From assembly GCA_946187475.1 (NCBI GenBank), contig CAMHRJ010000036.1:1-12227 (forward strand): a DNA stretch of 12,227 bases, given 5' to 3'. Shown one piece after another: positions 1-6,385 of this stretch. The translations under genes were made by a program, and so were the position numbers. A model generated the notes under the pieces. The model was given only the letters and a program-made list of their open reading frames with translations. It did not search any database and was not told the DNA's origin. This DNA is from an uncultured Clostridia bacterium. Lineage in GTDB: Bacteria > Bacillota > Clostridia > Oscillospirales > Oscillospiraceae. Positions within the stretch are counted from its first letter, which is position 1. Each line of letters begins with the position of its first letter.

Positions 1-1
1 C

Positions 2-1264
2 TATGACCGCACCGCCGACGACGGCAAGATCCTGGCCCTGGTGGAGGGCGAGGAGGTCTGCTCCGAGCTCCGCGCAGGCAATGAAGGCGTCATCGTTCTG
101 GACCGGACGCCCTTCTATGCCGAGATGGGCGGCCAGGTGGCGGACCAGGGCACCATCCGTACGGAAACCGGCCTGTTCCTGGTCAAGGACGTGCAGAAGG
201 ACAAATCCGGCAAGTTCCTCCATTCCGGCACCCTCACCGAGGGCGTCATGACCGTGGAGCAGACTGCCCACGCCGAGATCGACGCTGACCGCCGCAAGGC
301 CATCATGCGCGCCCACTCCGCCACCCACCTGCTGCACGCCGCCCTGCGCGCGGTGCTGGGCGACCACGTCCATCAGGCGGGCTCGCTGGTGGAGCCGGAC
401 CGTCTGCGCTTCGACTTCACCCACTTCTCCGCCGTCACCCCCGAGGAGCTGCTGCGGATCACGGAGCTGGTCAGCGACCAGATTCTCGAGGGCTATGACG
501 TCTCCGTTCGGGAGATGCCCATCGAGGAGGCCCGTGCCTCGGGAGCCCAGGCCCTGTTCGGAGAGAAATACGGCGACGTGGTCCGCGTGGTCGCCATGGG
601 CGACGCCAGTGTGGAGCTCTGCGGCGGCACCCACCTGGACAACACCGCCAAGATCGGCCCCTTCCGCATCCTCTCCGAAAGCAGCGTGGCCTCCGGCGTC
701 CGCCGCATCGAGGCCATCACCGGCAAGGCGTTCATGAACTACGCCAAGGAGCAGAGCGAGCGGCTGCTTCGGGTTGCTGAAATTCTGAAGGTCAAGCCGG
801 ATACCCTGCTGGAGAAGGCCGAGAGCCATATGGCGGAGATGAAGAATCTGCGCCAGAACATGGAAGCCATGCAGGATAAGCTCCTCACCGGCGATGTGGA
901 GCGCTTCCTCTTCGCCGCCAAGAAGATCGGCGAGCTCCATGTCATCACCGCCACTCGACCGGATCTGGACGCCAACCAGCTGCGCAAGATGGGCGACTTC
1001 CTGCGGGACAAGGACCCCAAGAGCGTCAGCATCCTGGCCACCATCAACGGTGAGAAGGTCACCTTCGTGGCCAGTGTGGGCAAGGAGGCCGTAGCTTCCG
1101 GCGTCAAGGCCGGCGATCTGGTCCGCGCCGTGTCCGCCGTGGCCGGCGGCAAGGGCGGCGGCAAGCCCGACAGCGCCATGGGCGGCGGCACCCAGGTGCT
1201 CAAGACCGACGACGCTCTGGCCGTCGTGGACGACTTCGTGGCCGAGAAGCTCGGAATCAACTAA
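2..1264 (+). CDS. alaS: Alanyl-tRNA synthetase, C-terminal half (5' end outside window)
   Basis: The open frame enters at base 2 and runs 420 codons to a TAA; full AlaS is about 875 residues, so roughly the last half is present. AlaS charges tRNA-Ala with alanine in the cytoplasm and clears mischarged Ser- and Gly-tRNA-Ala. The visible part starts in the beta-barrel region and covers the editing domain. Its metal site appears as HSATH (His codons at 314 and 326) and CGGTH (Cys codon at 620, His at 632), matching the HxxxH...CxxxH editing site. A helical linker follows (about 740-900). The C-terminal DHHA1-type (C-Ala) domain ends in the glycine-rich stretch GGKGGGKPDSAMGGG. Nothing is broken. 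The HIT gene follows after 24 bases with no terminator between, so the two are probably cotranscribed. The promoter and catalytic aminoacylation domain lie to the left. Confidence 0.97.
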   Translation, partial: YDRTADDGKILALVEGEEVCSELRAGNEGVIVLDRTPFYAEMGGQVADQGTIRTETGLFLVKDVQKDKSGKFLHSGTLTEGVMTVEQTAHAEIDADRRKAIMRAHSATHLLHAALRAVLGDHVHQAGSLVEPDRLRFDFTHFSAVTPEELLRITELVSDQILEGYDVSVREMPIEEARASGAQALFGEKYGDVVRVVAMGDASVELCGGTHLDNTAKIGPFRILSESSVASGVRRIEAITGKAFMNYAKEQSERLLRVAEILKVKPDTLLEKAESHMAEMKNLRQNMEAMQDKLLTGDVERFLFAAKKIGELHVITATRPDLDANQLRKMGDFLRDKDPKSVSILATINGEKVTFVASVGKEAVASGVKAGDLVRAVSAVAGGKGGGKPDSAMGGGTQVLKTDDALAVVDDFVAEKLGIN

Positions 1265-1288
1265 TTTTTGAAATAGGAGGAACCAACA

Positions 1289-1630
1289 ATGTCTGACTGC
1301 CTGTTTTGCAAGATCGCGGCAGGGGAGATCCCCTCCACCTGCGTGTATGAGGACGAGGACGTCTTCGCCTTCCGGGACATCAATCCCCAGGCGCCCACCC
1401 ACGTGCTCGTTGTCCCGAAGATTCACATTGGCTCCGTGAGCGAGATCAACGCCGAGAACGCCGCTGCCGCCTCCAGATGCCTGGAGGTCATCGGCACCAT
1501 CGCGGAAAAGGAAGGCCTCGCCAACGGCTATCGCGTCATCTCCAACTGCGGCCCCGATGCGGGCCAGACCGTGCACCATCTGCACTTCCACGTCCTGGGC
1601 GGCGTGAAGATGGGCGAGAAGATCCTCTGA
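1289..1630 (+). CDS. HIT-family (histidine triad) nucleotide-binding protein
   Basis: The product is a 113-residue cytoplasmic protein of the HINT-like branch of the histidine triad superfamily, the usual length for that group. Known members hydrolyse nucleoside phosphoramidates such as AMP-lysine or AMP-NH2; the substrate here is unknown. The N-terminus has CLFCKI (Cys4, Cys7), the CxxC seen in zinc-containing members, followed by FRDINPQAPTHVLVVPK, the conserved first half of the fold. The active-site triad is HLHFHVL at residues 97-103, with His99 the expected nucleophile. The ATG at 1289 is set by a strong ribosome binding site, TAGGAGG at 1274-1280, 8 bases upstream. The gene lies 24 bases after alaS and is followed at once by an intrinsic terminator, so it is the last gene of the alaS transcript. 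Confidence 0.96.
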   Translation: MSDCLFCKIAAGEIPSTCVYEDEDVFAFRDINPQAPTHVLVVPKIHIGSVSEINAENAAAASRCLEVIGTIAEKEGLANGYRVISNCGPDAGQTVHHLHFHVLGGVKMGEKIL

Positions 1631-1643
1631 TTCTACGCAATCC

Positions 1644-1675
1644 AAAAGCGCTGCGGTTTCCCGCAGCGCTTTTTT
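1644..1675 (+). terminator. Intrinsic terminator of the alaS-HIT unit
   Basis: A perfect 13 bp stem (1644-1656 with 1661-1673) closes a TTTC loop and is followed by a T-run. The stem has a GC-rich core and AAAA/TTTT at its base. It starts 14 bases after the HIT stop codon. Confidence 0.93.
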
Positions 1676-1708
1676 GCTGTTGAGGTGCAAATTGGAATTT
1701 AGCGAGCA

Positions 1709-1743
1709 GTGTGGAGTGTGAAGAGTGGAGTGTGGAGTTTAAA
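1709..1743 (+). repeat. Five heptamer units, left arm of the palindrome
   Basis: Five consecutive 7-mers read GTGTGGA, GTGTGAA, GAGTGGA, GTGTGGA and GTTTAAA. They are degenerate but stay in strict 7-base register and are complementary in style to the right arm. Confidence 0.7.
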
Positions 1744-1807
1744 GGAATCGCCTGCGGCGATCATTCAAAAATGCGCTTATTCAATCGTTTGCGCAGCAAA
1801 CACTTTT

Positions 1808-1835
1808 AAACTCCTAACTCCAAACTCCTAACTCC
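1808..1835 (+). repeat. Four perfect-register heptamers (WAACTCC), right arm of the palindrome
   Basis: The sequence is AAACTCC TAACTCC repeated twice, an exact 14 bp tandem duplication made of two 7 bp units. A fifth, degenerate unit (ACACTGG) follows. Confidence 0.85.
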
Positions 1836-1905
1836 ACACTGGTTTATAAACTCCCAATTTGCATTTCCCAATGTCGTTTATTTATTGACAATTTGCACAT
1901 TTGTG

Positions 1906-1935
1906 TTGACGTACCCTGCTGCGGTACGGTATAAT
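1906..1935 (+). promoter_or_regulatory. Sigma-A-type promoter of the secreted phosphatase gene, with a dyad in the spacer
   Basis: The -35 box is TTGACG (1906-1911) and the -10 box is a perfect TATAAT (1930-1935), 18 bases apart. A 6 bp dyad, CGTACC (1910-1915) and GGTACG (1923-1928), fills most of the spacer and could be a repressor operator. It lies 42 bases after the palindromic element and 62 bases before the start codon. Confidence 0.8.
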
Positions 1936-1997
1936 ATTTCCCAGATTAGCCGAATTGTGTGCATATTCGGAAGAAAAACGGAAAGAGAGGAAACAAC

Positions 1998-2909
1998 ATG
2001 AAGAAAAAGCGTTTTCTGAGCGTCCTGCTGGCTGTGATGCTGGTTCTGTCCATGTTCGTGGGCTTTGCGGCCTTCGCGGCGGATGTTCCCAGTGCTGCGG
2101 ATCAGGCGGCCATGAACAACCACCACGCGGTCACCGGTCTCACCGGCGTCAACAACGCCCGTGATCTCGGCGGCTACTACACGGCCGACGGTCAGTATCA
2201 GATCAGGTCCGGCGTGCTGTTCCGCAGCGCGAACCTCCACGACGCCACCGACGCGGACCTCGCCCGTCTGCAGGAGCTGGGCGTCAGCAAGGTCATCGAC
2301 CTGCGCATGGCCGTTGAGGCTTTGACGAAGGCCAACAAGAGCGTGCCGGGCGCGAAGTATCTCCGCGACTCCCTGCTGTTCCTGCCCAATCCCTTCGTGA
2401 TCACCATGGATGACTTTGCCGCCACCCTGAAGGCCGTCCGTTCCGGCGTCATGGATACCTACATGTCCAACATGTATCGCCAGATGATTGCCGATCCCGT
2501 GGCCATCCACGCCACCAAGGTGTTCTTCAAGGAGCTGCTGGACGCCAACGGCGCCCCAGTTCTCTGGCACTGCACCAGCGGCAAGGACCGCACCGGCACT
2601 GAGGCCATGTTCCTCATGACCATCCTGGGCTGCAGCGATGAGGTCATCCGCGCTGAGTATCTGAACACCAACTACTTCATGCAGGCCAAGGCCCAGGCCC
2701 AGTACGACAAGGCCTACAAGTACACCCACAGCAAGCTGATCTCCAGTGAGTTCTACAAGTATGAGCTGGTCTCCGAGGATTGGTTCAACCTGGAGCAGAA
2801 CGTCCTGGCCCGTTACGGCGGCACCGTGGCTTATCTGCACAACGTCATCGGCCTGAGCGACGCCGACTTCCAGACCCTGCGCGACATCTACCTCGTCCCC
2901 GCAGCGTAA
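1998..2909 (+). CDS. Secreted tyrosine-phosphatase-like protein (Y_phosphatase3 family)
   Basis: The product is 303 residues. A signal peptide (residues 1-27: lysine-rich start, hydrophobic core, cleavage near AFA|AD) sends it out of the cell; no lipobox or sortase signal is visible, so it is probably released. The mature part matches the bacterial tyrosine/lipid phosphatase family that includes Listeria LipA. An N-terminal block has NARDLGGY (53-60), RSGVLFRSANL (70-80) and KVIDLR (98-103). The catalytic P-loop is HCTSGKDRTG (191-200), with nucleophile Cys192 and Arg198. Known relatives remove phosphate from phosphotyrosine or phosphoinositides; the substrate here is unknown. I chose ATG 1998 over the in-frame GTG at 1959 because GAGAGG (1985-1990) lies 7 bases upstream and the signal peptide then begins correctly. 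It is monocistronic, with its own promoter and terminator. Confidence 0.92.
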   Translation: MKKKRFLSVLLAVMLVLSMFVGFAAFAADVPSAADQAAMNNHHAVTGLTGVNNARDLGGYYTADGQYQIRSGVLFRSANLHDATDADLARLQELGVSKVIDLRMAVEALTKANKSVPGAKYLRDSLLFLPNPFVITMDDFAATLKAVRSGVMDTYMSNMYRQMIADPVAIHATKVFFKELLDANGAPVLWHCTSGKDRTGTEAMFLMTILGCSDEVIRAEYLNTNYFMQAKAQAQYDKAYKYTHSKLISSEFYKYELVSEDWFNLEQNVLARYGGTVAYLHNVIGLSDADFQTLRDIYLVPAA

Positions 2910-2922
2910 CAACAATTCATAC

Positions 2923-2953
2923 AAAAAGAGCTGTCTTTGACAGCTCTTTTTTT
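2923..2953 (+). terminator. Intrinsic terminator of the phosphatase gene
   Basis: A perfect 13 bp stem (2923-2935 with 2939-2951), with AAAAA/TTTTT at its base, closes a TTT loop and leads into a run of T. Confidence 0.93.
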
Positions 2954-2968
2954 GCTTCTCTCTCTTTC

Positions 2969-2997
2969 TTGCAAATCTCCAGTGGCTTTGATATAAT
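2969..2997 (+). promoter_or_regulatory. Probable promoter of the clostripain-family gene
   Basis: The -35-like TTGCAA (2969-2974) and a perfect TATAAT (2992-2997) are 17 bases apart. The pair sits between the preceding terminator and the start codon at 3043. Confidence 0.72.
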
Positions 2998-3042
2998 AAG
3001 AAAAAACTGTAGCACTTTAACTTACAGAAAGAAGGGAACTCC

Positions 3043-5400
3043 ATGGCGGACAACAACAGACCCAGACGGAGAGAAACCAATGTCACCGATAACGGTCTCG
3101 GCGTCCATCGCCGGGATGACGAGGGCCTGGGCACCGGGAAGGTGGGCTCCGGCTCCGGCACGCCCCAGCGGCCCTCCGGCGGCAGCAGCGTCAAGCGCGC
3201 CGGCGGCATCGGCGGCGGATTGCTGGCCATCATTCTGGCCGTGCTGTTCGGCACCGGCATCCTGGGCGGAAACTCCGCGCCTGCCAATACCAGCACCTCC
3301 GGCAGCTCCTCGCTGCCCACGGTGCAGAGTACGCTCCTGAATCCCGTCTCCAATGCCTGGGGCGGGGACAGCAACGTTGCCAAGCTGGACACCTCCGTGG
3401 CCTCCGGCGCCAGAGAGAAGTACACGAAGCTCCTGGGCAACGGTCAGGACACCGTGACCCTCATGGTCTATATGTGCGGCACCGATTTGGAGTCCCGTTA
3501 CGGCATGGCCACCAAGGACCTGGCGGAAATGGCGGCTGCCACCTCGTCGGACAAGGTGAACATCATCGCCTTCACCGGCGGCTGCAAGCAGTGGAAGACC
3601 TCTGCCATCTCCAACAGCGTGAACCAGATCTTCCGGGTGCGCAACGGCGGCATCGAGACTCTGGTCTCCAACGCCGGCACCGCCGCCATGACGGACCCCA
3701 ACAACCTGCTTAGCTTCATCCAGTGGTGCAAGCAGAACTATCCCGCCAACCGGAACATGCTCATCTTCTGGGACCACGGCGGCGGCTCCCTCCAGGGTTA
3801 CGGCTATGACGAGAAGAACGCCCGCAGCGGCTCCATGTCCCTGGCCCAGATCGACCAGGCCCTGAAGGCCGCCGACATGAAGTTCGACTTCATCGGCTAC
3901 GACGCCTGCCTCATGGCCACGGTGGAAAACGGCCTCATGCTCTCCAAGTACGCGGACTACATGATCGCCTCCGAGGAGACGGAGCCCGGCGTGGGCTGGT
4001 ACTACACCAACTGGCTCAACAAGCTCACCCAGAACACCTCCACCTCCACCCTGGAGCTGGGCAAGCAGATCGTGGACGACTTCGTGGACGTCTGCGCCCA
4101 GCAGTGCCGGGGCCAGCAGACCACCCTGTCTGTGGTGGACCTGGCGGAGCTGGGCAGCACCCTGGGCGACGCCTTCACGGCATTCTCCCAGGACACCCAG
4201 AAGCTCATCACCTCCGATAACTACCAGACCGTCTCCCGGGCCCGCAGCAACACCCGCGAGTTTGCGGGCAGCAGCTCCATCGACCAGATCGATCTGGTGC
4301 ACTTCGCCAAGAACCTGGGTACCGACGAGGCCAAGCGGCTTTCGGACGTGCTGCTGAGCAGCGTGAAGTATAACCGCGCGGCCAACATCACCAACGCCTA
4401 CGGTCTGTCCATCTATTTCCCCTATAAGAAGACCTCCGGCGTGGACACCGCCGTCAGCACCTATGACCGCATCGGCCTGGACAGCGCCTATTCCGACTGC
4501 ATCCGCGAGTTTGCGAATCTGGAGGTCTGCGGCCAGGCGGCCACCGGCGGCGCCGGCAGCGCCCTGCCCAGCCTCTTCGGCCAGCTGCTCACCGGCGCGG
4601 GAACCGCCAACGTGCCCAACTCCACGGCCCAGGATGTGGCCCAGCTGCTGAATCTGTTCATGGGCGGCCGGGGCTTCGACGTGGCGGGCATCGACAGCAG
4701 CAACACCGGCTTCATGTTCGGCCGCAGTATCACCACCGACCAGGCGGCGGAATACATTGCTGCCAACCGCTTCGACCCCTCGAATCTGGTCTGGACCGAG
4801 GATAACGGCCAGCACAAAATCGTCCTGAGCCAGGACCAGTGGGATCTGGTGCAGGGCCTCGATTTGAACGTGTTCTATGACGACGGCACCGGCTATGTGG
4901 ACATGGGTCTCGACAACACCTTCGACTTCGACGACGCCGGCAACCTCATCGGCGACACCGACGGCACCTGGCTGAGCATCAACGGCCAGCCCGTGGCCTA
5001 TTACCATCTCTCCACCGCCGAGGAGGGCGACGCCTATACCATCACCGGTTACGTTCCCGTGCTCCTGAACGGCGAGCGCATGGACCTGATTCTGATCTTC
5101 AACGACGAGAATCCCTACGGCTTCATCGCCGGTGCCCGCCCGGCCTATTCGACCGATGAGACCGAGACCGTGGCCCGCGGCCTGGTGGATCTCCAGGAAG
5201 GCGACAAGCTGGACTTCCTCTGCGACTATTACAGCTACGACGGCGCCTATCTGGACACCTACAAGCTGGGCGAGCAGATGACCGTCACCGCCGATATGCA
5301 GATCAGCAACACCAGCCTGGGCGGCAGCTACATCGCCCTCTACCGCTTCACCGATCTGTATAACCAGTATTACTGGAGTCTTGCCGTCCCGACCACCTGA
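3043..5400 (+). CDS. Membrane-anchored clostripain-family (C11) cysteine protease
   Basis: The product is 785 residues. The N-terminus (1-50) is basic and Gly/Ser-rich with no signal peptide. One hydrophobic segment (about 54-75) should anchor the protein with the catalytic part outside. A low-complexity Ser/Thr linker follows (77-92). The C11 peptidase domain begins near residue 136 with VTLMVYMCGTDLES. The catalytic dyad is visible as His245 in WDHGGG (243-248) and Cys289 in YDAC (286-289). Family members cleave after basic residues, usually Arg; specificity here is not proven. The C-terminal 200 or so residues look beta-rich and contain an Asp-rich stretch, DFDDAGNLIGDTDGTW, that might bind calcium. 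Start ATG 3043 is preceded by AAGGGA (3032-3037). The next gene follows after 48 bases with no terminator, so the pair is likely an operon. Confidence 0.93.
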   Translation: MADNNRPRRRETNVTDNGLGVHRRDDEGLGTGKVGSGSGTPQRPSGGSSVKRAGGIGGGLLAIILAVLFGTGILGGNSAPANTSTSGSSSLPTVQSTLLNPVSNAWGGDSNVAKLDTSVASGAREKYTKLLGNGQDTVTLMVYMCGTDLESRYGMATKDLAEMAAATSSDKVNIIAFTGGCKQWKTSAISNSVNQIFRVRNGGIETLVSNAGTAAMTDPNNLLSFIQWCKQNYPANRNMLIFWDHGGGSLQGYGYDEKNARSGSMSLAQIDQALKAADMKFDFIGYDACLMATVENGLMLSKYADYMIASEETEPGVGWYYTNWLNKLTQNTSTSTLELGKQIVDDFVDVCAQQCRGQQTTLSVVDLAELGSTLGDAFTAFSQDTQKLITSDNYQTVSRARSNTREFAGSSSIDQIDLVHFAKNLGTDEAKRLSDVLLSSVKYNRAANITNAYGLSIYFPYKKTSGVDTAVSTYDRIGLDSAYSDCIREFANLEVCGQAATGGAGSALPSLFGQLLTGAGTANVPNSTAQDVAQLLNLFMGGRGFDVAGIDSSNTGFMFGRSITTDQAAEYIAANRFDPSNLVWTEDNGQHKIVLSQDQWDLVQGLDLNVFYDDGTGYVDMGLDNTFDFDDAGNLIGDTDGTWLSINGQPVAYYHLSTAEEGDAYTITGYVPVLLNGERMDLILIFNDENPYGFIAGARPAYSTDETETVARGLVDLQEGDKLDFLCDYYSYDGAYLDTYKLGEQMTVTADMQISNTSLGGSYIALYRFTDLYNQYYWSLAVPTT

Positions 5401-5448
5401 TCGGGCAATTTGAAATCTGCATAACCATCCAAGAGAGGAGATTGCGTT

Positions 5449-6243
5449 ATGGCTGAAAAGAAAGAGAAGAAAATCATCGATGCCGATACCGGTCTGGAGG
5501 TCAAGGCCGGCTCGAAGAAAAAGCCCGTGAGCAGCACCGGCGCGCCCATGCACGAGGCCGCCCCGGTGGGCAACGCCAAGACCCTGCGTATCTGCGCCAT
5601 CCTGCTGTGGGTGCTGGCCCTGGTGTTCGAGGTGCTGGCCGTGCTGGTGGTGGCCGGCAAGGTGGACCTGAAGTTCATGTCGGAGCTTGCCCAGCTCATC
5701 GTCTTCCTGGTGCTGGACCTGGTCTGCGTGGTCATCGGCTCTCAGCTTTGGAAGAAGGCCAACCACATCGACCCCGCCTCGGAAAAGAACCCCACCAAGT
5801 TCTGGCTGTGGAACAACATGGGCGTCATCGTCAGCACCGTGGCCTTCATCCCCTTCGTCATCGTCCTGCTCTCCAGCAAGGAGACCGATAAAAAGACCAA
5901 GGCCATCGGCACCGTTGTCGCCATCATCGCCCTGATGATCGCCGGCGTCTCCAGCTATGACTTCAACCCCGTCAGCGAGGAGCAGCAGGCCGCCGCCATC
6001 GAGGCCATCGCCGACGACGTCTACTGGACCCGCTTCGGCCATGTCTACCATACCCACGATGACTGCCAGGCCCTGAACCAGAGCGAGGAACTGACCTACG
6101 GCACCGTGGAGCAGGCCATCGCCGCCAACCGCACCCGCCTCTGCGCCTTCTGCGCCAAGCGGGACGACATCACCGGCGTGGTTACCGACGACGCCAACGT
6201 GGACGATCTGATCGGGACCGTCACCGAGGGCAGCGCCGACTGA
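5449..6243 (+). CDS. Four-helix membrane protein with C-terminal His/Cys motif, function unknown
   Basis: The product is 264 residues. A charged Lys-rich N-terminus (1-44) precedes four predicted membrane helices at about 45-70, 79-101, 120-142 and 151-168. The soluble tail (170-264) carries a pattern I read as a small metal site: VYHTHDDC (His201, His203, Cys206), then about 25 residues on, LCAFC (Cys232, Cys235). The spacing, together with YGTVEQAI between the halves, resembles short zinc-binding tails of the Y-H-x(4)-C...C-x2-C type that occur at the ends of many bacterial proteins. With four helices and a charged, positive N-terminus, both ends are probably cytoplasmic. Start ATG 5449 follows GAGAGGAG (5433-5440). 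It is the second gene after the clostripain-family protease and is closed by a terminator, so a role with the protease is plausible but unproven. Confidence 0.85.
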   Translation: MAEKKEKKIIDADTGLEVKAGSKKKPVSSTGAPMHEAAPVGNAKTLRICAILLWVLALVFEVLAVLVVAGKVDLKFMSELAQLIVFLVLDLVCVVIGSQLWKKANHIDPASEKNPTKFWLWNNMGVIVSTVAFIPFVIVLLSSKETDKKTKAIGTVVAIIALMIAGVSSYDFNPVSEEQQAAAIEAIADDVYWTRFGHVYHTHDDCQALNQSEELTYGTVEQAIAANRTRLCAFCAKRDDITGVVTDDANVDDLIGTVTEGSAD

Positions 6244-6259
6244 AATGCATTCCAAATCC

Positions 6260-6289
6260 AAAACCTGCCGCCTCTGCGGCAGGTTTTTT
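6260..6289 (+). terminator. Intrinsic terminator of the protease/membrane-protein operon
   Basis: A perfect 12 bp stem (6260-6271 with 6276-6287) closes a CTCT loop and is followed by T residues. It begins 17 bases after the stop codon. Confidence 0.93.
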
Positions 6290-6309
6290 GGAATAATATA
6301 AGATTTTTT

Positions 6310-6338
6310 TTGACAATCACAGGGATATATGTTAAAAT
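6310..6338 (+). promoter_or_regulatory. Sigma-A-type promoter of the 765-residue secreted protein gene
   Basis: A perfect TTGACA (6310-6315) and TAAAAT (6333-6338) are separated by 17 bases. An AT-rich tract lies immediately upstream, and the start codon is 48 bases downstream. Confidence 0.85.
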
Positions 6339-6385
6339 AAATTGCATTATTCAGAATTTGTATCGTCAGTAAAAGGAGGGACCCA

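Larger units (their letters stand above)
1686..1863. repeat. 178 bp imperfect palindromic element, MITE-like
   Basis: The ends are a perfect 10 bp inverted repeat, TGCAAATTGG (1686-1695) and CCAATTTGCA (1854-1863). Inside, CAGTGTGGAGT (1707-1717) pairs with ACTCCACACTG (1831-1841), and GGAGTTTAAA (1734-1743) pairs with TTTAAACTCC (1805-1814). The centre holds two small perfect hairpins: ATCGCC-TGC-GGCGAT (1747-1761) and GTTTGC-GCA-GCAAAC (1787-1801). No reading frame of credible length lies within it. It occupies the gap between the alaS-HIT terminator and the promoter at 1906, and is more AT-rich than the genes around it. Terminal inverted repeats, lack of coding capacity and an intergenic position fit a non-autonomous transposable or palindromic repeat. 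The family cannot be named from one copy. Confidence 0.75.

Noticed and set aside
1808..1835. CRISPR-like short repeat array
   Set aside because: The units are 7 bp with no spacers, inside a palindrome; no cas genes are in the window.
1885..1890. TTGACA as an alternative -35 box for the phosphatase gene
   Set aside because: No -10-like hexamer lies 16-18 bases downstream; the TTGACG/TATAAT pair at 1906-1935 is correctly spaced.
1959..1997. Upstream GTG start giving a 316-residue phosphatase
   Set aside because: It would bury the signal peptide behind 13 charged residues and ignores the ribosome binding site placed for ATG 1998.
1878..3440. 520-codon minus-strand open frame over the phosphatase gene
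   Set aside because: It spans a terminator, a promoter and two gene ends, and no domain is recognisable; the plus-strand phosphatase motifs are decisive.
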